Part shown: positions 49,494-58,383 of the stretch, in pieces | Numbering within the stretch: position 1 is the stretch's first letter | How the letters are laid out: each line of letters opens with the position of its first letter | Assembly (NCBI GenBank): GCA_964408735.1 | Contig: CAYPAX010000004.1 | Coordinates: forward strand, 1 to 64,000 | Source: UBA7887 sp964408735 | GTDB taxonomy: Bacteria; Pseudomonadota; Alphaproteobacteria; UBA7887 | Direction: 5' to 3' | DNA: 64,000 bases | Notes under the pieces: model-generated | The model's input: only the letters and a program-made list of their open reading frames with translations | Told to the model about the DNA's origin: nothing | Database searches by the model: none | Position numbers and translations under genes: made by a program

Positions 49494-50630
49494 TCAGCTC
49501 ACGCGATATTTCTCCACCACGTCACGGTCGATCTCGATGCCGAGACCGGGGCCGGTCGGCACGGTGAGATGGCCATCGACGCAGGGGATGGGAGTGACCA
49601 ACAGGTCGTCGCGGAGCGCATTGGTGCCGCGGTCGTATTCCAGCATCACCGGATGGGGAATGCGGTCGGTGTGGGGCGAGGGCGGCATGGAGGCGAGGAA
49701 ATGCACGGCCGCGGCAAGCCCCACCGCGCCGCCCCAGACATGCAGTGAAAGCCGCAGATTCGCCAGGCGCGTCATCTGCCAGATGGCGCGGGTCTCGTCG
49801 AGGCCGCCGCAGAGCGTCATGTCAGGCTGCAGCACATCGGCGCAGCGCTCGTCGATCAGGCGCTTGAAGTCCCAGGCCGTATAGAGCGCCTCGCCGGTGG
49901 CGATCGCCATGGGCGCGGCCGCGCGCAGCTCCGTATAGCCGGTGAAGTCGCTGGGCGGCAGCGGCTCTTCGTAGAAATGGATATCGTAGTCGGCGATGCG
50001 CCGCATGCTCTCCAGCGCCTGATCGACCGTATAGTTGCCGTTGGCATCGACCATCAGCGCGATGTCGGGGCCGAGCACGTCCCGCGCTTCCGCCACGCGC
50101 TCGACATCGTTGGCAGGCGAATGGCCGATCTTGATCTTGACGCCGGGAAAATGGTCATCGCGAAAGCTGCGCATCTGGTCGCCGAGCTGATAGGCGGGGT
50201 TGGCCGCGAAATAGCCATTCGAGGCATAGGCCGGCACGCGATCCGTGTTCTGGCCGCCGAACAGCTTGTAGAGCGGCAGGTCGTGCAGCTTGCCCATGGC
50301 GTCGTAGAGCGCCATGTTGATGCCGCCGAGCACCGCGGTGACGGTGTTCTGGATCCCCAGATGGTAACGCTGATTGTAGAAATAGGGCGCTATCTGTTCG
50401 CGGTCGTAGATCTCGCGGCCATCGAAGTAGGGCCGCACCACGTCGAGGGAAGCGGCGACCATGGGGCAGGGCCCCCAGGCTTCGCCATAACCGGTGATGC
50501 CGGCCTCGGTCTCGACCTCGATCAGGGTCATGTTGCGCACGGGCGTCATGCCGCGGGCCATGCCATAGGCGTTGTCGGCGCCGAGCTGGTGCTCGAGGCC
50601 GATTGCCGTGATGTTCGTTATCTTTGTCAT
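49494..50630 (-). CDS. enolase-superfamily enzyme (mandelate racemase / muconate lactonizing type)
   Basis: 378 residues from the ATG at 50630. The capping domain is followed by a barrel with VKIKIGH (Lys base on strand 2, K-x-K), the metal ligands Asp in LMVDANGNYT, Glu in HFYEEPLPPSD and Glu in IATGEALYTAWDF, and a His in LSLHVWGGAVGLAA. The K-x-K plus His arrangement fits the mandelate-racemase subgroup of sugar-acid dehydratases. The substrate is unclear. It overlaps the upstream methyltransferase gene by 4 bases (ATGA), so the two are coupled. Confidence 0.85.
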   Translation of the reverse strand: MTKITNITAIGLEHQLGADNAYGMARGMTPVRNMTLIEVETEAGITGYGEAWGPCPMVAASLDVVRPYFDGREIYDREQIAPYFYNQRYHLGIQNTVTAVLGGINMALYDAMGKLHDLPLYKLFGGQNTDRVPAYASNGYFAANPAYQLGDQMRSFRDDHFPGVKIKIGHSPANDVERVAEARDVLGPDIALMVDANGNYTVDQALESMRRIADYDIHFYEEPLPPSDFTGYTELRAAAPMAIATGEALYTAWDFKRLIDERCADVLQPDMTLCGGLDETRAIWQMTRLANLRLSLHVWGGAVGLAAAVHFLASMPPSPHTDRIPHPVMLEYDRGTNALRDDLLVTPIPCVDGHLTVPTGPGLGIEIDRDVVEKYRVS

Positions 50631-51397
50631 GCGATGGCCGTTTCGCTGAGGCGGGCCGCGAAGCGCAGCCGCACATAGTCCACATGCCAAATGCCGTCGG
50701 CGTCGCGAAGTGGCGACGCGAGCGCATCTTCGACCTCGTCGATCAGCGTCTGGCGTTCGCTCTCGGGTAGCAGGTTGAGGAAGGTCTCCGCAAGGGTTTC
50801 CAGCCAGTCGCCGAGCCGGCCGGGAATCGGCGTCGGCCGCGGCACCAGTTCGATGCGCTCGACCGCGAAGCCGCTTGCCTGGAGCCGCGCCCCGTAGTCG
50901 TCGGTGTCGGGGAAATACCAGGGACTGGCCGCCATGGCATCGTGGCCGCGTGCGGCAAGCGCGCAGCTCAACGCTCCGACGATGGCCTCGACGTTGCCTT
51001 TGCCGCCCATTTCGCCGACAAAGCGCCCGCCCGGCTTGAGAGCCCCGGCAACCGCTGTGATCACCGCATCCGGCTCTGTCATCCAGTGCAGCGCCGCATT
51101 GCTGAATACGGCGTCGAATTCGTTGTCAAAGCTGAGCGCCTGGCCATCCATCTGCCGCACGTCGAGGCCGCGGGTGCGGGCCGCCGCGACCATGTTGGGC
51201 GAAGCATCGACACCCACCACGTCGGCCACCAGCTCGGCGAGCGTCTCGGTCAGGGCGCCGTCGCCGCAACCCAGGTCGAGAATGCGCTCGCCGGGTGTTG
51301 CCGCCAGCCAGGAGGCGATCTCCGCACCGCGCTCGGCAACGAAGCGGGCATTGCGGGCATAGCGGTCCGCATCCCAGACCTGGGTCGATGGCGACAC
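50627..51397 (-). CDS. class I SAM-dependent methyltransferase (Tam/UbiE-like)
   Basis: 256 residues from a GTG at 51397. Motif I ERILDLGCGDGALTETLAE, VVGVDASPNMVAAARTRG and the FDAVFSNAALHWMTEPD segment are typical of trans-aconitate methyltransferase and related small-molecule methyltransferases; the QVWDADRYARNARFVAERG start also fits that group. It is only 6 bases behind the amidase gene and overlaps the enolase-superfamily gene. The substrate is not certain; an acid made or used by the neighbour is a fair guess. Confidence 0.85.
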   Translation of the reverse strand: MSPSTQVWDADRYARNARFVAERGAEIASWLAATPGERILDLGCGDGALTETLAELVADVVGVDASPNMVAAARTRGLDVRQMDGQALSFDNEFDAVFSNAALHWMTEPDAVITAVAGALKPGGRFVGEMGGKGNVEAIVGALSCALAARGHDAMAASPWYFPDTDDYGARLQASGFAVERIELVPRPTPIPGRLGDWLETLAETFLNLLPESERQTLIDEVEDALASPLRDADGIWHVDYVRLRFAARLSETAIA

Positions 51398-51403
51398 GGG
51401 CGG

Positions 51404-52912
51404 CTACAGATTGGGGCCTGGCATCGGCCCGCGCGCCGCTTCGTATGCCTTGCCGATGCCGAGCACGGTGGCATCGTCGGCCGTCGTACCGACGAATTCG
51501 ATGCCGACGGGAAGGCCGTCCGCCGTCAATCCGGCCGGCACGGTCAGGCAGGGCAGGCCGGCATTGCTGGTGGGGTCGCAATTGCGAATAAAAGTGAAAA
51601 AGGTCGGCACCTGCTCGCCGTTGAGCTCCACGGTCTCGTCCTGGCCGATGGGGCGTGCGGGGAGCGGTGTCGTCGGCACCACCATGGCGGCGAGATCGTT
51701 GTCCGCGAAATAGGATTCGTAGGCCGCGATCAGGCGCGGCCGGCCCACCACGAGCGATTCGCGATAGACGTGGGCCGGAATCGCGCCGTCTCCCAACTGC
51801 GAGCCCAGGATACCCTTTTCGCCGGGCCCGGCGACCTGGTTGACAAGCTCGGCGACGCTCATTGTGCTGCCGTGCTGGTAGAGGTAGGCCGAGAGCTCGC
51901 GCAGAACCTCATACAGGGCTACCGGGAAACTCACAGCATTGTTGAGGTCGGCGAGATTGGCGATATCGACCTCCACCAGCACCGCGCCGGCATCGCTCAG
52001 CTGGCCGAGTGCCGCATCGACGACTGTGGCGAGCTGCGGATCGAGGTTGTCGTAGAAATAGCCGCGCGGCACGCCGATGCGGGTGCCGGACAAGCCGATC
52101 TCCCGCGTCGTATGCGTATCCGCGGCGCAAATCGAATCGAAAAGGATGCAGTCGTCCACGGTCCGGGCGATCGGCCCGACCGTGTCGCGAGTGTGGGAGA
52201 TCGGGATAACGCCGCTCTGGGACCAGCGGTTCAGGGTCGGGCGGAAGCCGACGCAGCCGCACAAGGCCGCCGGAATGCGCACGGAGCCGCCGGTATCGGA
52301 GCCGAGCCCCACCGGCGCCAGGCCGGCCGCGACAGCGGCGCCGGTGCCGCCGCTCGAGCCGCCCGGGATCATCGCCGGATTGAAGGGATTGCCGACAGCG
52401 CCGAAGCCGGCGTTGTTGTTGGTGATGCCGAAAGCGAGCTCGTGCATGTTGGCCTTGCCGATAAGCACGCCGTCCTGGTCGAGCAGGCTTTGCAGGATCG
52501 GCGCATTGGTGCTCGGGCGCCAATCGGCCAGCCCGGGCGTGCCACCCGTGGTGCGCATGTCGGCGCTGTCGATATTATCCTTGGCGCAGAACGGCACACC
52601 GGACAGTGCGCCCGCGTCCTCACCGGCAGCGAGCTTGGCGTCGACCGCCGCCGCGGCTGCGCGTATCACCGCCTTGTCCTGGGTGATGAAGGCGTTGAGG
52701 TGGGAGAGCCGGTCGCTGCGCGCGAGCAGCGACTCGACATACTCGGAGACGCTGGTGCGATCGGCGCGGATCTCGCCGATCGCCTCGCCGGCGCTCATGG
52801 TGGCGTAGCTCTCGTCGGACAGCGCCGCCAGGGCGCCATTGCGTCGGGCTGTAGCCAATACCGCTGCACTTGCCGCGGCGCCTGCCAGAACTTGCCTGCG
52901 ATTGGGTGTCAT
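51404..52912 (-). CDS. amidase, GatA/mandelamide-hydrolase family, with Tat-type signal
   Basis: 502 residues. The N-terminus TPNRRQVLAGAAASAAVL looks like a twin-arginine signal (R-R-Q-V-L), so the enzyme may be exported folded. The amidase-signature Ser-cisSer-Lys triad is present: Lys in GVPFCAKDNIDSADM, the first Ser in IPGGSSGGTGAAVAAGLAP and the nucleophile in LGSDTGGSVRIPAALCG. It hydrolyses an amide to an acid, and the 500-residue length fits mandelamide or peptide amidases. The downstream methyltransferase and enolase-superfamily enzymes suggest a small degradation pathway, but the substrate is unknown. Confidence 0.88.
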   Translation of the reverse strand: MTPNRRQVLAGAAASAAVLATARRNGALAALSDESYATMSAGEAIGEIRADRTSVSEYVESLLARSDRLSHLNAFITQDKAVIRAAAAAVDAKLAAGEDAGALSGVPFCAKDNIDSADMRTTGGTPGLADWRPSTNAPILQSLLDQDGVLIGKANMHELAFGITNNNAGFGAVGNPFNPAMIPGGSSGGTGAAVAAGLAPVGLGSDTGGSVRIPAALCGCVGFRPTLNRWSQSGVIPISHTRDTVGPIARTVDDCILFDSICAADTHTTREIGLSGTRIGVPRGYFYDNLDPQLATVVDAALGQLSDAGAVLVEVDIANLADLNNAVSFPVALYEVLRELSAYLYQHGSTMSVAELVNQVAGPGEKGILGSQLGDGAIPAHVYRESLVVGRPRLIAAYESYFADNDLAAMVVPTTPLPARPIGQDETVELNGEQVPTFFTFIRNCDPTSNAGLPCLTVPAGLTADGLPVGIEFVGTTADDATVLGIGKAYEAARGPMPGPNL

Positions 52913-53049
52913 CGTCCCCTCCCCGGATTTTGTGTTTGGATGGCGAGTATATCAGCCTGCGGTCTCGCCTGCGAGCAACGCCGGCTTGACCTTGGCCGCC
53001 ATCCAGCCAATGGTGCGGGGCGTTCGATTGGAAGGGACAATCTGCACCG

Positions 53050-53894
<845 letters not shown>

Positions 53895-53895
<1 letters not shown>

Positions 53896-54332
53896 TGATA
53901 CGCCCCGCGCGCCAGGACGAGGGGCGAGCGCTCAGTGCGCTGGCGCTGCGCTCCAAGGGCCATTGGGGCTATGACGCGGCCTTTCTCGACGCCTGTCGTG
54001 ACGAGCTCACCGTGTCCCTGGATGAGACGGTTCGTGTCCATGACGAGGGCGAGGGGCCAAACGGCTTCTACCAGCTTTCCGTCGAGGATGGCCTGGCGGA
54101 GGTCGATATGCTCTTCGTTGCGCCGGAAGCGATCGGAAAGGGCGTCGGCCGGGCCTTGTGGTCGGATCTCGCCGACCATGCCAGGCGTGCCGGCGCCGAG
54201 ACGCTTCGTGTCGACAGCGACCCCCATGCCGAGGGTTTCTATCGCGCTATGGGCTGCCGGCCAGCCGGGCGTGCGCCCTCGGCCAGTATTCGGGGGCGCA
54301 CCCTGCCGCGGCTGTCGCTGAGAGTGAGATAG
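53895..54332 (+). CDS. GNAT-family N-acetyltransferase
   Basis: 145 residues from the ATG at 53895, overlapping the ATPase stop (TGATG). GNAT features: IRPARQDEGRALSALALRSK at the start, VDMLFVAPEAIGKGVGRALW (acetyl-CoA site, I-G-K-G-V-G) and DSDPHAEGFYRAMGC at the end. It sits tightly between the MoxR and vWA genes, 3 bases before the latter, so it is a fixed part of this cluster. Substrate unknown. Confidence 0.85.
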
Positions 54333-54335
54333 GCC

Positions 54336-55514
54336 ATGTTCGTCGACTTCTTCCTCAAGCTGCGCGAGGCCAAGGTGCCGGTGACCTTGCGCGAATATCT
54401 CACCTTGCTGGAAGGCGTGCAGGCGGGGCTGGCCCAGTATCGGGTCGAGGATTTCTACTATCTGTCACGCGCGGCGCTGGTCAAGGACGAGCGCAATTAC
54501 GACAAGTTCGACCAGGCTTTCGGTGAGTTCTTCGAGGGCGTCGAGGCGCTGACCGACGGCATGCTGGCCGATATCCCCGAAGAATGGCTGCGCCGCGAGA
54601 TCGAGAAGCTGTTGAGCCCGGAAGAGCGCGCCGAGCTCGAGAAGCTCGGCTGGGACAAGCTCATGGAGACCCTCAAGGAGCGCCTGGAGGAGCAGCAGGG
54701 CCGCCACCAGGGCGGCAGCAAATGGATCGGCACGGGCGGCACCTCGCCGTTCGGGGCCTATGGCGACCATCCGGAAGGCATCCGCATCGGCCAGGACGAG
54801 GGCAGGCGGCGCAGCGCGGTCAAGGTCTGGGACAAGCGCGAATACAAGAACCTCGACGATTCGGTGGTCATCGGCACCCGCAACATCAAGGTGGCGCTCA
54901 GGCGCCTGCGCCAGTTCGTGCGCGACGGCGCCGATACCGAGCTCGATCTCAGCCGCACCATCAAGGCCACCGCCGACAATGGCGGCTGGCTCGACCTCAA
55001 GATGCGCCCCGAGCGCCACAACAAGGTCAAGGTGCTGCTGTTCCTCGACGTCGGCGGCTCCATGAACGTGCATGCGCGCACCTGCGAGGAGCTGTTCTCG
55101 GCCGCCTCGAGCGAGTTCAAGCACTTGGAATATTTCTACTTCCACAACTGCCCCTACGAGAGCGTCTGGCGCGACAATATGCGCCGCCACGCCCAGCGCA
55201 CCCCGACCTGGGAGGTGCTGCATACCTATCCCGCCGACTACAAGCTGATCTTCGTCGGCGACGCCAGCATGTCGCCTTACGAGATCACCTATCCCGGCGG
55301 CAGCGTCGAGCACTGGAACGAGGAAGCCGGCGGCATCTGGCTGCAGCGCATGCTGGAGGTCTATTCCTCCGCCATCTGGCTCAATCCTGAGCCCCGCGAG
55401 CACTGGGAATACACCCACTCCATCCAGATGATCCGCGAGCTGCTCGGCGAGCGCATGTTTCCGCTCACCATCAAAGGCCTCGAAGAGGGCATGCGGCTGC
55501 TGGCGCGGGGCTGA
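54336..55514 (+). CDS. CoxE-like von Willebrand factor A protein
   Basis: 392 residues. The N-terminal half (MFVDFFLKLREAKVPVTLRE, LPEERAELEKLG-like helices, about 1-230) is the VWA-CoxE type helical region, including LEEQQGRHQGGSKWIGTG and the conserved EYKNLDDSVVIGTRNIKVAL. The C-terminal vWA domain begins at VKVLLFLDVGGSMNVHART, where D-x-G-x-S is the metal site. With the MoxR ATPase it forms a metal-dependent chaperone pair. It could help load a cofactor into an enzyme elsewhere in the genome. Confidence 0.88.
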   Translation: MFVDFFLKLREAKVPVTLREYLTLLEGVQAGLAQYRVEDFYYLSRAALVKDERNYDKFDQAFGEFFEGVEALTDGMLADIPEEWLRREIEKLLSPEERAELEKLGWDKLMETLKERLEEQQGRHQGGSKWIGTGGTSPFGAYGDHPEGIRIGQDEGRRRSAVKVWDKREYKNLDDSVVIGTRNIKVALRRLRQFVRDGADTELDLSRTIKATADNGGWLDLKMRPERHNKVKVLLFLDVGGSMNVHARTCEELFSAASSEFKHLEYFYFHNCPYESVWRDNMRRHAQRTPTWEVLHTYPADYKLIFVGDASMSPYEITYPGGSVEHWNEEAGGIWLQRMLEVYSSAIWLNPEPREHWEYTHSIQMIRELLGERMFPLTIKGLEEGMRLLARG

Positions 55515-55569
55515 TCTGCGTTAAGGTCTTTTCGCCTCCGCTGCGACAGTGTTGCGATAGGAGGCTGCC

Positions 55570-56262
55570 ATGAAATATCAGGAACCGGGGTGCGCCTATT
55601 GTCCGCCCAACGTACGCGCCTGCAAGGTCGGCGAGTCGGACGAGCGGGGGCCGGGGTTTTGTCCGAGCAAGGTCGATGGCGAGGCGCTGGATGACGCCTG
55701 GTCGCGTTACGACGATCCTGAGCTGCGGCACATCGCCCAAGTTTCGGCCGAGATCGAGTCGGAAGGCTATTGCAAGTGGACTCGGGTCGAGGAGATCTGC
55801 CATTTCGCGCGCAAGATGGGCTTCGAGCGCATCGGCATCGCCACCTGCATCAGCTTCGTCGACCATGCCAAGACCTTGAGCGGCATCCTCGAGAGCCACG
55901 GCTTCGAGGTCGCGTCCGTGGCCTGCAAGTCAGGCGGCGTGGCCAAGGAGGATATCGGCCTCGCGGATTCCCAGAAGATCTTCCCCGGTGGCTACGAGCC
56001 CATGTGCAATCCCATTGCCCAGGCGGAATTCCTCAACCGCGCCGGCTGCCAGCTCAACGTCGTGCTGGGCCTCTGTATCGGCCATGACAGCCTGTTCTTC
56101 CGCCACGCCGACGGCCTGACCACGGTGCTGGTCGCCAAGGACCGGGTGCTGGCCCACAACCCCATCGGCGCACTGAACCTGGCCGATACCTACTACGACA
56201 AGGTCTGGGGGCCGGAGCGCCCCGACAAGCCGCCCAAGCTGCCGGCCAAGGGACGGCGCTAG
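55570..56262 (+). CDS. DUF1847-family Cys-rich protein
   Basis: 230 residues with many cysteines, including the N-terminal CAYCPPNVRACKVG, the GFCPSKVD and MCNPIAQAEF motifs and GLCIGHDSLFF. These define the DUF1847 family, an uncharacterised bacterial and archaeal metal-binding family proposed to bind an Fe-S cluster or zinc. It overlaps the convergent DsbA-type gene by 4 bases. It is downstream of the MoxR/vWA cluster with 55 bases in between. No function is known. Confidence 0.85.
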   Translation: MKYQEPGCAYCPPNVRACKVGESDERGPGFCPSKVDGEALDDAWSRYDDPELRHIAQVSAEIESEGYCKWTRVEEICHFARKMGFERIGIATCISFVDHAKTLSGILESHGFEVASVACKSGGVAKEDIGLADSQKIFPGGYEPMCNPIAQAEFLNRAGCQLNVVLGLCIGHDSLFFRHADGLTTVLVAKDRVLAHNPIGALNLADTYYDKVWGPERPDKPPKLPAKGRR

Positions 56263-56831
56263 AGCCGTTCCTCAATCAGATCGAGGCGGTCCTGGCCGAA
56301 GAACATCTCGTCGTCGAGAAAGAACGTCGGCACGCCGAAGACGCCGCGATCGACGGCAGCCCTGGTCCAGGCGATCAGCGTGTCCTTGACCGCTTGATCG
56401 CCAATCGGCGTAAAGATTGAGGCGGCGTCGAAGTCGGCCCGTTCGAGCGCCTCGCCAACGGCCTGTTGGTCCGACATGTCGCGGGCTTCGGCCCACATGG
56501 CGCGAAACATCGCTGTCACATAGTCGGCGAGGCGGCCGAGCCGCTCGGCGACCACGGCACCCCGCATCAACTGCAGCGTCGGCACCGGGGCGTTGGCGTG
56601 AAACGAAAGCGGGATGCCGAAGTGTTCGGCGATACGCGGCAGGTCTGTTTGCAGCATATATCTTCCCTTTGCCCTCACCTCCAGCGGCGGCCGGTTCTCC
56701 GTCAGCTTGAAGATGCCGCCGGCCAGAACCGGGCGCAGGGCGACCTCAGCGCCCAGGCTCGGCAGCCGCGCGTGAGCGATATAGGAGGGCGGGCTGCCGA
56801 GGTCGAAATAGAATTCCAGTTGTGCCGCCAA
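56259..56831 (-). CDS. DsbA-family oxidoreductase, 2-hydroxychromene-2-carboxylate isomerase-like
   Basis: 190 residues from a TTG at 56831, 2 bases behind the stop of the ArsI-like gene; no ATG is available close by. The fold is recognised from QLEFYFDLGSPPSYIAHARL, RPVLAGGIFKLTENRPPLE, DQQAVGEALERADFD and RGVFGVPTFFLDDEMFFGQD. The position of the DsbA CxxC has SPPS, as in the kappa-class glutathione transferase/isomerase group, so it does not form a disulfide. Members isomerise with glutathione. Its operon position after an arsenic-type regulator and dioxygenase could mean a role in thiol-linked detoxification. Confidence 0.85.
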   Translation of the reverse strand: MAAQLEFYFDLGSPPSYIAHARLPSLGAEVALRPVLAGGIFKLTENRPPLEVRAKGRYMLQTDLPRIAEHFGIPLSFHANAPVPTLQLMRGAVVAERLGRLADYVTAMFRAMWAEARDMSDQQAVGEALERADFDAASIFTPIGDQAVKDTLIAWTRAAVDRGVFGVPTFFLDDEMFFGQDRLDLIEERL

Positions 56832-56833
56832 GA

Positions 56834-57256
56834 TCAGCCGCAACAGCTGTCGGCGGCGGGTTGCTCGGGCACGCCGTCTTCGCCAAAGACTTCGATTTCG
56901 CCATGGCTGTGGAAGGTCTCCCAGGCGATGCCGCTGGGGTCGGTGACCCAGGCCTTGTCGGACTTGGCGTAGCAGCAGGCGGCGTCGGTCTGGTTCGCTA
57001 CCGCGTTGCCCGCTGCCGTCAAGCGCTCGCGGATATCGTCGAGGTCGTCGTCCTCGTCGACCTGGAAGCCGAGATGGCTGAGGCCGCCGCTGCCATGGGC
57101 GCGTGAGGAGATGGCAAAGTTGACGGCCGGATCGTCCAGCATCCACTTGGCGTAGTCGTCTTTCACCACGGCCGGCTGGGCGCCGAATAGGGTGGCATAG
57201 AATTTCGTCGACTGGTCCAGATCGGTCACCGAGACATGTACATGCAGGCGTTTCAT
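56834..57256 (-). CDS. ArsI/CadI-type VOC (glyoxalase-fold) dioxygenase
   Basis: 140 residues from the ATG at 57256, with a VOC domain starting MKRLHVHVSVTDLDQSTKFY and SHLGFQVDEDDD. The vicinal cysteines in TDAACCYAKSDKAWVTDPSG match ArsI, the non-haem iron C-As lyase that breaks methylarsenite, and CadI; a second CC pair ends the protein (DSCCG). It lies 20 bases behind the ArsR-type regulator and 2 before the isomerase, so a role in organoarsenical or heavy-metal response is well supported. Which metal induces it cannot be read from the sequence. Confidence 0.88.
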   Translation of the reverse strand: MKRLHVHVSVTDLDQSTKFYATLFGAQPAVVKDDYAKWMLDDPAVNFAISSRAHGSGGLSHLGFQVDEDDDLDDIRERLTAAGNAVANQTDAACCYAKSDKAWVTDPSGIAWETFHSHGEIEVFGEDGVPEQPAADSCCG

Positions 57257-57276
57257 GACGAGTAAGTCTCCTGTTC

Positions 57277-57576
57277 TTATTCGGCAGGCGCAGGGCGCCG
57301 GCAGCAATTTTCCATCAGATAGCCAACCAGCGAATCCACTGCGCTGTAGTTGGCCGAGTAGATCAGCGAGCGCCCATCCTTGCGGCGCCTGACAAGTCCG
57401 GCGCTGTGCAACTCCTTGAGGTGGAAGGAGAGGGTGGCCCCCGTCACGGAAAGCGAATCCGCGAGGTGACCCGGCGAAAGGCCCGCCGGGCCTGCCGCGA
57501 CGAGCCTGCGAAACACCGTCAGGCGGGTTTCCTGGGCGAGGGCGGAGAGGGCTGTTACTGCGGTATTCATTTCCAT
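57277..57576 (-). CDS. ArsR/SmtB-family metalloregulator
   Basis: 99 residues. The winged helix has ETRLTVFRRLVAAGPAGLSP, SLSVTGATLSFHLKELHSAG and LVRRRKDGRSLIYSANYS. A C-terminal Cys pair (MENCCRRPAPAE) is the probable sensing site, as in As(III)- or Cd-sensing ArsR proteins of alphaproteobacteria. The start may be the ATG at 57576 or the one at 57570. It probably represses the downstream ArsI-like and isomerase genes, with an operator in the short leader, which shows an AT-rich near-palindrome ATAATTCGAGAAATAT. Confidence 0.9.
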   Translation of the reverse strand: MEMNTAVTALSALAQETRLTVFRRLVAAGPAGLSPGHLADSLSVTGATLSFHLKELHSAGLVRRRKDGRSLIYSANYSAVDSLVGYLMENCCRRPAPAE

Positions 57577-57609
57577 AATTCGAGAAATATCAAAATACGA
57601 TGCCGCCCG

Positions 57610-58383
57610 TCAAGCCCAAATCGCAAACCCATCTCCCAGCAACTTGACGCCGAGCACGATCATGAAGCCGTGGCAAAGCCGGTAAAACAGCAGCGAATTC
57701 AAGTGCTTGTGCACGTTGAGGCCGAGCCAGATGGAGAGGGGCACCAGCCAGACCAGGGCCAGGGCTGTGGTCATGTTCTCGGTCGAGAACTGTCCCAGCC
57801 AGGCATAGGGCAGCAATTTCATGTAGTTGATGGCGGCGAACAGCATGGCGGTGGTGCCGACGAACAGGGTCTTGTCGAGAGCCTGCGGCAACAGGTAGAC
57901 GCCGATCGGCGGGCTGCCGGCATGGGCGAGGAAACTGGTGAAGCCGGACACCCCGCTCCAGAACGTGCCCCTGCCGCGATGGGCCTTGGCGGGTTCCAGG
58001 CGTTTGGGGCCGATAAAGTAACGGGCGCCGAAAACCACGGCGATGATCCCCACCAGCAGCTCCACGTGGCGCTCTTCGAGGTGGCTGACCGATACCGTGC
58101 CGAGCGCAATGCCGAGCGCCGCGCCGGGAATCATGATCGCCAGATTGCGCCCGTCCCAGGTGCGGCGAAACGCCCAGCACGTCATCAGATCCATCAGGCA
58201 GAGCACCGGCAAGAGGATCGCCGCCGCCTGGAAGACCGGCATGCCGAGCGCCATCAGCGGCACCGCCAGGCCGCCGAGCCCGGTCCCGAAGCCCGCTTTC
58301 GATACGCCCAGCAACAGAACCGCGGGAACGGCGACGGCGTAGAACCAGGGGTCTGCGATGATCGGCGGCAGGCTATCCAGCAT
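57610..58383 (-). CDS. TauE/SafE (TSUP) family membrane permease
   Basis: 257 residues from the ATG at 58383 with about eight membrane spans; the family's G-L-G-G type motif is seen in LLGVSKAGFGTGLGGLAVPL and again in GVSGFTSFLAHAGSPPIGVYL (the second repeat, with H-A-G-S/P). TSUP proteins carry sulfite, sulfoacetate or other organic anions out of or into cells. It begins inside the preceding dehydrogenase gene's end (11-base overlap) and precedes the ArsR gene by 33 bases. Substrate unknown. Confidence 0.88.
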   Translation of the reverse strand: MLDSLPPIIADPWFYAVAVPAVLLLGVSKAGFGTGLGGLAVPLMALGMPVFQAAAILLPVLCLMDLMTCWAFRRTWDGRNLAIMIPGAALGIALGTVSVSHLEERHVELLVGIIAVVFGARYFIGPKRLEPAKAHRGRGTFWSGVSGFTSFLAHAGSPPIGVYLLPQALDKTLFVGTTAMLFAAINYMKLLPYAWLGQFSTENMTTALALVWLVPLSIWLGLNVHKHLNSLLFYRLCHGFMIVLGVKLLGDGFAIWA

